Assembly: GCA_031177355.1 (NCBI GenBank)
Contig: JAPSGR010000018.1
Span: 1-36,692 of the forward strand
Direction: 5' to 3'
DNA length: 36,692 bases
From: Candidatus Nitrosocosmicus sp.
GTDB lineage: Archaea; Thermoproteota; Nitrososphaeria; Nitrososphaerales; Nitrososphaeraceae
The notes under the pieces are model-generated. The model was not told the origin of the DNA. It searched no databases and worked only from the letters and a program-made list of their open reading frames with translations. How positions within the stretch are numbered: the stretch's first letter is position 1; the number at the start of each line of letters is the position of its first letter. Positions 14,864-22,691 of the stretch are shown here, piece by piece. Position numbers and translations under genes: made by a program.

Positions 14864-15554
14864 ATTAATATTATGATACCTATATAATCTTTTTTAATCA
14901 ATATCTATTATGTTGAATTGTAATTCTAAACGGTTTCCGCTTTTTCTTCTAGTAGTATTTTCAAGAACTAAATTTCATATGGTTTCGGCGTTGATGGGAA
15001 ACAATATGACACAGATCTGATAGGAAAAATGAAATTCAAAAGATAAGGATGTTATAGGTATTATCTCACAACCTCATCCTCAATATCAAGATGTGATTTA
15101 ACTGAATCACTAGAGGATATTTTTTTCTTTCAGCCATCCAGTAGTCTGTTCGAATTGGCATAGGTAAAACAAAATCACTCTTTAGTAAACACGAACATAA
15201 ATTTTTTAATTAATTCAAACAAACTCAACTTGGAATCCAACTTGCGGAAACCTCGTATCGCTTCAACAGACAATAATATTATTTAATTTAACCAAATTTC
15301 TCTTATCCCAGCGTTTTAGTAATATTGGGTCAATTGTAATGTGGGATAGATGCTGAACTTGAGGTCTTATCTTTCATTAAGATGAGAATTTCTATTTCTT
15401 GTTCTTTATTTGATAGATATGATTCAAAACCTCAAAAATGTACCGTTAACAACATAAAGCCAACTCGGCCGATATTTTAATTCCCATTTATTTTGACCCT
15501 CTTCGTTATATATTAATAGTAAAATACAAATCTTCTGGAACCAGATATTAAATT
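14864..15554. other. Gene-free stretch of about 690 bases
   Basis: It carries the promoter of the secreted protein (TATATA at 14881-14886) and the 3' flank of the CorA-like gene. A short frame near 14972-15043 reads ISYGFGVDGKQYDTDL and may be another coding relic. Nothing else is recognised. Confidence 0.4.
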
Positions 15555-16559
15555 TTATTTACTGGACTTTTTATTATCTTGTTTTGTGATTTCCTTATCA
15601 TATGAAAATATCCATTTTTTTTTCCAAAACACAAACAACGATAACACAGTTACAGCTAACATTATTGTTACTAATATGCCTAAGTATTTCGGTGGTTCAT
15701 CGAGGTTATTTAAATCAAATCCCTGAAGACCTAATACACCTAACAAAAGTGAAAGCGGTAATACTATAGCAGAAAAAATAGTCAATACTCTCATTGTCTC
15801 GTTTATTTGTAAAGATACGCTACTCGAAAATATTTCTCTCGTAGAATTAATAGTATCCTGATAGGACTGTATCATTTCTATCAGCTGGTCAATATTATTA
15901 TAAACAATCTGGAGATATTTTATATCATCTTTGTCTTTCTCCATATTAAGGTGATAGTTTATAACATTTCTTGCGTCCCAGAAATATCGTCGAAGGGTAA
16001 TTACCTGTCTTGATATTGTATCTAAATAATTAAGTACCCGTCTCGTAGGTCTATACTGCGCGTCTTTTTCAATATCAAATACTTTGAGTTCTATTGCAGT
16101 CAAAAGTTGTTCATAATCCTCTACAATGCTGGATATTATGCTATAGTAAAGTGCATCGATGGAAGATTCCAAAATCGTTTTTCTGTCTGAGATAATCGTT
16201 CTTACCTTCGTTACTAAATCTATTTTATTCGAGTGAATAGTTACAAGCCACCGATCTTTTACATAAAAGTATAATGGAGAAGATTCAATATGTTCTAAGT
16301 TATTGAATTTCAATACAAGCAAAATAGTAAATTTACTGTTGTGTTCTGTTTCTTTTACAACTGGTTTTTTTGATTTTTGTCGAATTCTATCCAAGGCTTT
16401 TTTGTTAAGAGAAAATTGTTTTTCCAAATTTGCAATATCTTCATCAGTGGGATCTGAGATATCAATCCAAATATTGTGGTTTTTCTCTAAATCCCCATTT
16501 AATTCATTTTTCTCTTCTATCATTTCTTTTTGATTATAATAGAAGATTGTTTTTTGCAC
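15555..16559 (-). CDS. CorA-family Mg2+/divalent metal transporter, GMN motif absent
   Basis: CorA proteins are pentameric channels for Mg2+, Co2+ or Ni2+. This 334-residue protein has the standard layout: a soluble N-terminal domain opening HNIWIDISDPTDEDIANLEK, a long helical stalk (about 130-255) and two C-terminal membrane helices (about 257-277 and 292-312) with a basic tail (FWKKKWIF). The loop after the first membrane helix normally carries Gly-Met-Asn, the ion-selecting signature. Here the aligned segment is LGLQGFDLNN (276-285), so Met-Asn is replaced by Leu-Gln. This suggests altered selectivity or a ZntB/CorA-like relative; ZntB uses GIN. The start is GTG at 16559; ATG 16523 is an alternative, but the N-terminal strand is typical of the family. 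It is monocistronic and lies downstream of the GT4 gene on the same strand. Confidence 0.85.
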   Translation of the reverse strand: MQKTIFYYNQKEMIEEKNELNGDLEKNHNIWIDISDPTDEDIANLEKQFSLNKKALDRIRQKSKKPVVKETEHNSKFTILLVLKFNNLEHIESSPLYFYVKDRWLVTIHSNKIDLVTKVRTIISDRKTILESSIDALYYSIISSIVEDYEQLLTAIELKVFDIEKDAQYRPTRRVLNYLDTISRQVITLRRYFWDARNVINYHLNMEKDKDDIKYLQIVYNNIDQLIEMIQSYQDTINSTREIFSSSVSLQINETMRVLTIFSAIVLPLSLLLGVLGLQGFDLNNLDEPPKYLGILVTIMLAVTVLSLFVFWKKKWIFSYDKEITKQDNKKSSK

Positions 16560-16695
16560 TATATCAAATATAATTTTAAAGTATTAATGTATATTCAGCA
16601 TCTAGCATCGCGGCATATAGATTAGGTTAGTAATCTCAAATCACAACTTTCTAGGAGATAGTTTAACATATTCTTATCGATCATTTATTTATCTA

Positions 16696-17850
16696 TTATC
16701 TAGTATATTCAATTACTGATATGACATTTTGAGCTACTGATTTCCATGTCGGAAAGACGATATTTGACTTACTAATTACTGCATTCGATTGATTATTCAA
16801 ATCGTATTTATCAACGGATTTGATTGCTTCCTCTGCAAACAAGCTCCAATTTCCATATTCTACTAGTTTTATTTTTGTTTCTTCATTCTTAGAATAGAGA
16901 TCCTCAAATACAGGGATTTTCCATGCTATGACCGGGATTCCTAAAAAGAGTGCTTCAGCTACTGCTATTCCAAAGCCTTCTTTGGATGAAGGAAAAATAA
17001 AGACTTTAGCTCTAGAATAGAGATCTATCTTCTCCTCTTCAGATACAAATCCTTTATGGTCTATTCCAATGGATAATAATTTGTTAATGACCTCGGGGCT
17101 TGCACGTCCAACCATTACTAAATTAGAATTAGGTGTATGTTTTTTAATTTGCATCCATATTTTCTCCAAGAGAAAGAATTTTTCAATTCTTCCCATACAA
17201 AGAAAATCTATATCCTTCTTTTTTTCTATTTTCTTTTTTCCATGAATAATTACGTTGAGAAGATCGACATCTATTCCTGTTCCAACAATTGCAATTTTAT
17301 TTGTATTTACATTGTTTGTGAGTAAGATCTCATTTCTTTCCATGTTTTTATCCATACCTTTTCCAACATCGTAGATAGATTTTAGGTCTTCCATTGAAGA
17401 CTTGCTAACGGTCAAAATGATATCAGAGTTTTTTAGCATTACTGAAACAATACTTTCTATTAGGAAATTGTAGAATGTTTCGATAATGTTTTTGCAGACT
17501 GGTATTCTTTCTTCATAATGGTGAAAGACGACAAAGATTTTGGTATTCTTTCGAAATAATCTCAGAATCAGCCATACTACAATACTTGATTCTCCCCAAG
17601 CGTCTATAATTGCAAAATCAGGGGAATAAATAACAGTCCTTATTAGATCACGAATTTTATAGAATAGTCTATGTAAGATCTTTTTGGTATTCCCATGAAC
17701 ATATGATTTAATAACAGAATATCGATTACTATCCTCTATTTGGTCTGCAACTTTCTTCATCCACAGAAATCCACCAGTATAATTCATTGCTTTTGCAGGA
17801 TAACCAAAGAAAAGGATCTTAGGTCGCTTATTACTCAATGTAGATACCAA
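16696..17850 (-). CDS. GT4-family (GT-B fold) glycosyltransferase
   Basis: The enzyme transfers a sugar from a nucleotide-sugar donor to a glycan or lipid acceptor, keeping the donor's anomeric configuration. The N-terminal Rossmann half begins KILFFGYPAKAMNYTGGFLW (11-30; the G-G acceptor loop) and includes IFVVFHHYEERIP (105-117). The C-terminal donor half starts at IDFLCMGRIEKF (214-225), has LVMVGRASPE (244-253), and ends with PSSKEGFGIAVAEALFLGIP (287-306), in which E291-x7-E299 is the EX7E donor-binding motif of GT4. The C-terminal helix returns to the N-half as usual. The length (384) is complete. The start is TTG 17850, with no better ATG near the family's expected N-terminus. It is divergent from the exported lactonase and has no sugar operon around it. 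Donor and acceptor cannot be named; S-layer or exopolysaccharide glycosylation is likely. Confidence 0.88.
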   Translation of the reverse strand: MVSTLSNKRPKILFFGYPAKAMNYTGGFLWMKKVADQIEDSNRYSVIKSYVHGNTKKILHRLFYKIRDLIRTVIYSPDFAIIDAWGESSIVVWLILRLFRKNTKIFVVFHHYEERIPVCKNIIETFYNFLIESIVSVMLKNSDIILTVSKSSMEDLKSIYDVGKGMDKNMERNEILLTNNVNTNKIAIVGTGIDVDLLNVIIHGKKKIEKKKDIDFLCMGRIEKFFLLEKIWMQIKKHTPNSNLVMVGRASPEVINKLLSIGIDHKGFVSEEEKIDLYSRAKVFIFPSSKEGFGIAVAEALFLGIPVIAWKIPVFEDLYSKNEETKIKLVEYGNWSLFAEEAIKSVDKYDLNNQSNAVISKSNIVFPTWKSVAQNVISVIEYTR

Positions 17851-18015
17851 TACATATTTAACAAAGATTAAATAGTAAAAGCATTTCCATGTATTTGTCA
17901 GTCACTTAGAGTATCAAAAAGTAAATAGATTATTTTCTCTGTGTATTAACCGACAGAGTTTGTCATAGATTTATCTAGAGGTTAATGGAATTTCGATAAG
18001 TATCTAGATAGTCTT

Positions 18016-18023
18016 TTTATATT
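18016..18023 (+). promoter_or_regulatory. TATA box of the exported lactonase-like gene
   Basis: TTTATATT is centred about 30 nt before ATG 18050, predicting a leader of only a few bases. Confidence 0.55.
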
Positions 18024-18049
18024 AGTTAGGATCTTTAAACGATTTATTA

Positions 18050-19228
18050 ATGACAAAAGTAAGGACCATATCAGCATTGAGATTTACTATATTTGTAGTT
18101 GCAATCCTCCTAAGTTCAAGCTTATTTATAGTAATAAATCAATCCTATTCAGAAGGGACGTTTGTGTATGTTTCAAATGGTGAAGATGGAAATATTTCAG
18201 TCATGAAGCTAGACCCTGAAACTGCACATATGAAAATGGTGGAAAGAATCCCCGCCGGTCAGAATGTAAAGCATATGGCGCTTAGTCCTGATAATAGATT
18301 CCTGTATGCTTCAATCCGTTCAGAACCCTTCTCAGTAATTAGCTATTCTATTGATCCAGAAACAGGTAGCCTGACCAAAATTTCAAAAGCAACTTTGCCG
18401 GATAATATGGTGTACATCTCAACTGACTCAAATGGCCGCTATTTGTTATCAGTATCAAACAATAATGCAAAAATTGTTGTGAATAAAATAAGCATAAATG
18501 GATCTGTTCAACCTCAGCCTGTTCAAGTAATTTCCACAGATCCCAACCCACACGCAATTCTAGTGGATTCATCAAATCGCTTTGCATATGTTCCTCATTT
18601 AGGGAATGACAAAGTGAAACAGTTTTTATTTGATGAAATCACAGGTATCCTTACGCCAAATGAGCCAGAAGGAGTTAATACCAACGACGGTTCTGGACCA
18701 AGACATTTAGATTTCTCACCAGATAACAGATTTGTTTATGTGTCAAATGAAATAGATGGTACCGTTAATTCTTATAGAATAAATAACAAGACAGGAACTT
18801 TATCTGAAGTCCAAAGAATTTCTGCAATGCCTTATAATATGTTAGATAAACAATCATCAAACGATATTTCTAAAAATGATCACTCCACAATAAAGGATGT
18901 TAATGCTACTAACATGGGAGTGGCAGATATTCATGTTACACCTAATGGCAAATGGTTATACGTAAGTGAAAGAACCAATAGCACTATTGCAGCATTCGCC
19001 ATTGACCGGCATTTAGGAAATTTAACACATATTGGAAACTATGCCACTGAGAAGATTCCACGAGGTTTTAACATAGATCCTAAAGGTAATTTTGTTATTT
19101 CAGCAGGAGAAGAATCTGGTTATCTATCAGTCCATGTCATTAATCAAGAAAATGGTGAATTAATATTACATGGTAGGTACGAGTCTGGAAATAACCCCAA
19201 CTGGGTTGAAATTGTGGATTTTAAATAA
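18050..19228 (+). CDS. Exported lactonase-type seven-bladed beta-propeller
   Basis: The chain belongs to the 6-phosphogluconolactonase/YkgB/YncE-type propeller group. A signal sequence (RFTIFVVAILLSSSLFIVIN, 11-30) directs it outside the membrane. Blade repeats of about 45-55 residues follow, each with the 'D-x-x-x-R-F-x-Y-(V/A)-S' signature: FVYVSNGEDGNISVMKLDPE, LSPDNRFLYASI, VDSSNRFAYVPHLGND, FSPDNRFVYVSNEIDGTVNS and VTPNGKWLYVSERTN. DGSGPRHLDFSPDNRF matches the 'G-x-G-P-R-H' substrate-loop motif of bacterial 6-phosphogluconolactonases. Because it is exported, a cytosolic pentose-pathway role is unlikely; a lactone or other small surface substrate is more plausible. The protein is complete. 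Alternatives are a purely structural or binding propeller. It is divergent from the GT4 gene. Confidence 0.82.
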   Translation: MTKVRTISALRFTIFVVAILLSSSLFIVINQSYSEGTFVYVSNGEDGNISVMKLDPETAHMKMVERIPAGQNVKHMALSPDNRFLYASIRSEPFSVISYSIDPETGSLTKISKATLPDNMVYISTDSNGRYLLSVSNNNAKIVVNKISINGSVQPQPVQVISTDPNPHAILVDSSNRFAYVPHLGNDKVKQFLFDEITGILTPNEPEGVNTNDGSGPRHLDFSPDNRFVYVSNEIDGTVNSYRINNKTGTLSEVQRISAMPYNMLDKQSSNDISKNDHSTIKDVNATNMGVADIHVTPNGKWLYVSERTNSTIAAFAIDRHLGNLTHIGNYATEKIPRGFNIDPKGNFVISAGEESGYLSVHVINQENGELILHGRYESGNNPNWVEIVDFK

Positions 19229-19633
19229 AGATATTGAGAATGTTTAAACTATGATACAATGATACTATGATAATATAATTCAAATTCAGTTCCTAATCTA
19301 CTATAATGGCTAAGATTTCTAATATATCTTTGAGAGTATTTCACTCTTGTATAATTATACTAGATTTTACATTATTTGTAATATATGATGATACAATGCT
19401 AAATCCAACGATAGTACTAAAGTAACTCATATCCTGTCGGAAGAAAAAAGATATATTTCATACCTGAAAATTAGGGGATTTACTATTTCGAACTATAGAA
19501 GTACAATTTGATTAAACTGCCGAGTTTCTGTGGATTTTGATGCCAAGCACAATAAATTTTTATAAACCTCATCGCTTTATTTCAAAAGGATCACTTGAAT
19601 AGACTTATAAAAAAAGTGAAGTAGACCGATCTA
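19229..19633. other. Intergenic stretch between convergent genes
   Basis: No gene, RNA or strong hairpin was recognised in about 405 AT-rich bases between the lactonase-like stop and the stop of the FxLYD protein. Confidence 0.45.
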
Positions 19634-20818
19634 TCAATTATTTCCTTCGTTGTTTTCGATCCCTTCATCGCTGGTATTATTTTCTTGATTATTAGGATCT
19701 GTATTATCATCTAAAGAATCCTCATCCTCTTGTTCATTTTGTTCTTCTCTTTCTGCCTCCTCACATTCAGATAGGTCTCCACCAGACGATCCTGGCTCTT
19801 CACTACAGTTTTCATCGTCAAAAATTGGATTACCATTATCATCCCTCTTTTGTTCGCCACGCTGATTATCATTGTCGTTGTCATTGTCGTTATCATTGTC
19901 GTTGTCATTGTCGTTATCATTGTCGTTGTCATTGTCGTTATCATTGTCGTTATCATCAGATGGTATAAGATTTTGATTGTCAGGATTTACTATACCTAGG
20001 TTGTTACCTTGTAAAGTATTTTGAAATTCACTGCCGCTTATTATTTGAGTGGGGTTTGGATCATCAATAATAAAAGAAAACTTTGGATTTAATGGAGGGC
20101 TCATTGAACTCTGATTGGAATCTATATTCAGAGAATAAAAAGCAGCTTCAGACTTTGTTTTATTATCTGTTATTGTAATATCAAAAGGTGCCATTTGGTT
20201 GTTTGTAAGGCTACCAACATTGAGTCCAAAGCTTTGTGTTCCAATAATACCTAAACTTGAATTATCATAAAATGTTGCAACCAGATTTAAGAATTGTTCA
20301 GGTGACTGGCCTTGGTTTATTATACTACCTGTGATATGAGGATTTCCAACAGTATCTACGAATGAGCTGCTACCATTTAATACAAGAGTAGCTGGTTTTT
20401 CAATTGTTGGTTGAGAAGTAACAGAAAATTCCATAAAATTAAACTTGCCTAATATTTGTTGAGGATTCTGTATTACTATATCAAATGGAGATAGTTCACC
20501 TTGTCTAAGAGTTGATATTGATGAAAATGCAGAGTAATTTCCAATTATAGTATTGTTGTTAGTTGTATCATATAAAATAGCTGTGATTACAATATTTGTT
20601 TGAGGATCGACAGAAGTATTGTTTACCTCACCAATTATATGAAATTTACCAAAGTCATCTGTATAGGTTGATGTGCTTGTTATGTGGATAAGATTAGGCG
20701 AAGCATTTTGTGCAAAGCCTAAATGCACCTCAAACAAGCCACCATGGTCAAAAGTGGTAATGGCTATATATATCAATGATAGTATCACAGTTGATAAAAT
20801 ATTTTTTGACTTTAACAA
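19634..20818 (-). CDS. Secreted FxLYD-domain protein with Asp-Asn repeat
   Basis: An N-terminal hydrophobic stretch (ILSTVILSLIYIAITTF, 7-23) acts as a signal peptide or membrane anchor. Two similar beta domains follow (about 43-130 and 143-220). Each has 'G-x-(V/I)-x-N-x-(S/G)', then an aliphatic strand with 'LYD' or 'FYD' (IVITAILYDTTNNNTIIGNY and FLNLVATFYDNSSLGIIG), then 'L-x-x-x-(E/M)-x-(S/A)-PFDI'. This is the FxLYD pattern of envelope proteins with binding or structural roles. The C-terminal third is very acidic, with an Asp-Asn dipeptide tract and a Glu/Asp/Asn-rich tail that could bind Ca2+ or stay disordered. The start is TTG 20818, with no ATG near the signal peptide. The repeat tract is coded by a 24-bp minisatellite (19870-19957). 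Confidence 0.8.
   Translation of the reverse strand: MLKSKNILSTVILSLIYIAITTFDHGGLFEVHLGFAQNASPNLIHITSTSTYTDDFGKFHIIGEVNNTSVDPQTNIVITAILYDTTNNNTIIGNYSAFSSISTLRQGELSPFDIVIQNPQQILGKFNFMEFSVTSQPTIEKPATLVLNGSSSFVDTVGNPHITGSIINQGQSPEQFLNLVATFYDNSSLGIIGTQSFGLNVGSLTNNQMAPFDITITDNKTKSEAAFYSLNIDSNQSSMSPPLNPKFSFIIDDPNPTQIISGSEFQNTLQGNNLGIVNPDNQNLIPSDDNDNDNDNDNDNDNDNDNDNDNDNDNDNDNQRGEQKRDDNGNPIFDDENCSEEPGSSGGDLSECEEAEREEQNEQEDEDSLDDNTDPNNQENNTSDEGIENNEGNN
19870..19957. repeat. 24-bp minisatellite coding Asp-Asn dipeptides
   Basis: The unit TCATTGTCGTTGTCATTGTC plus GTTA recurs in tandem three times from 19870, with a half copy after it. Units are multiples of three, so gain or loss would change protein length without breaking the frame. 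Confidence 0.9.
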
Positions 20819-22691
20819 TTTATTCCTTATTTGATTTATTGGAGCATTTGTTAAAATAATTTGTTAATTTTATTATAAAAGATTACTATATATTATAATA
20901 CTGAATTAACTTCATATGCCATTTGTCTAATCCATCTGATATTTCAGCAGAGTGAGTTTTTTTTTACATGTCAGTATAAAACATTCATCCAAAAGGTTAA
21001 TGTAAAACAAGATACAATAAAATGGATAACTAACTTAAATCATGTTTAAGAGATCGGATATAAACAATCAAATAAATGAGAACATTATCTTTAACATTGC
21101 AAAAATTATCGCGAAATACAGTCTCGTCAAATTTTGATCCTTTTAAAAATTAAGCATCTAATCTGTTTAGATGTAAACTCAGTTAAATAAGAATAGAGAT
21201 TATCGGAAATAAAATCAATTAATTTAAGGTTAGTTAGTTAGTTATTTAGTATCTATAGATTTACTATATTGCATCAACATTCTTATGCTATATTTCACCT
21301 TCTATTTGTTTGTCAGTTTATGTTTTTAGGTACATATCAAAGATAAGTTCTATTTATTAATTTGTATTTGTCTGCATTCTATATGAATAAATATTAGATA
21401 TATTTAGCATCAGGATAAATACGGTATTGATATAGTTAGAAGGTATCTCAAGTCTATTTTGTACAATTTTTCTGTTCGATAAAACAGTATCGCATAAATA
21501 TCCATAAAGTAAATTTATATTAAAAAGAGAACTGTTGTGGATGAGATTTTCGTAGAAAGGTGATTTAATGGTCAAAAAATACTTGTGACCATTATCCCTT
21601 TCTATATTTTTAAACAAACAAAGGCAACTTGTGCTAAACTCACATGCAATTTGGCCCCAATTTCATATCAAATAAACAAATAATTTCAAGTTTATTATCA
21701 AATTCAAAATAAAAAGGTCAAACTTCAAGATAGAAATTATAGACTTGATTCTTTACTTTTAGGTCATTATAAACAAGATGATAAAGCCAAAGATAAAATC
21801 TTATAAGATATAATATCCAAATATACCATTTTTTGTAGTCATAAATTTATAGCTCTTATTGCAGGAGTATAGAGGGCTTGATTTCAAGAAAATATAAGAT
21901 AGTTTAGCTATGAGCGGATTCGGGCTTTATAAAGATGAAGATTTTGGATATAGTCAGCGCTCTAATAAACGAATTTATTGTATCTAAGGCAGAAACATGT
22001 AGAAATCTGTTACAAGCTTTGATAGCTAACAATATAAGGAATTACGATAAATGTTATTGGCTATTTCGGTGCTACATAGTACAAGACCTAGTAAATTATG
22101 TTACCCTTAAACGTATCCTAGTGATGTTTGGACTGAAGTTTCCGATATTAGGCAAGCTTACGTTAACAGGGGGATGATCTTACAGCATTTTTAACGCAGG
22201 CATAGTAGTTTCAATTACAGACACAATTAACCATTTGATACTTAAATATGGTAAACTCATTGAGAGAGAAAAATCAAACGCCATAATACTAATATGAACA
22301 AAAACTACTTGATTTCACTTTGGTTTTATCCTGGTCAAATACAGACCAATGCATTTAGATAATAAGGGGTCTGACCTATCATGTATCCATAGACTCTACA
22401 TAATGATACTTAAGGTTTTAAGGTTACTAAAATATGACCATGTTCGGTGGTGTGTGTTAAATCGATTCTTACAAGAAGGTAAAATGAATGTAGTTTTTCT
22501 ATAAATCATCCAATGTTTATCCACATCATCAATGATCTTAATTTGTAATTGTAATATTACAGGATTACTGATAATTATGTATTTCTGAATAAAAGATTAT
22601 ATAAAATTATGGTTATTTGACCAAATTTTACGAATTGGAATTAACTACGTAGAGGCAAAACTTACATATCTCTGCGTAACAATTCATAGAA
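20819..22691. other. Long gene-poor stretch (about 1.9 kb)
   Basis: This is the largest gap in the window. Frames of about 80-86 codons at 21357-21617 (minus) and 21935-22177 (plus) are open but not convincingly protein-like. A second frame at 21910 (beginning MSGFGLYKDEDFGYS) overlaps the latter, so 21910-22177 could be a frameshifted relic. No RNA gene was recognised. The GH38 promoter probably lies in the last 40 bases (TTACATAT about 22662-22670). Confidence 0.45.

Noticed and set aside
19711-19956. Minus-strand frame of Met-Ile-Thr-Thr repeats
   Set aside because: It is the out-of-frame reading of the Asp-Asn minisatellite inside the FxLYD gene.
21357-21617. 86-codon minus-strand frame
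   Set aside because: It has no promoter at the right distance, AT-driven composition (Asn, Ile, Tyr, Leu) and no recognisable fold or motif.
21935-22177. 80-codon plus-strand frame
   Set aside because: It is overlapped by another protein-like frame from 21910 and has no family match that I recognise; noted only as a possible relic.
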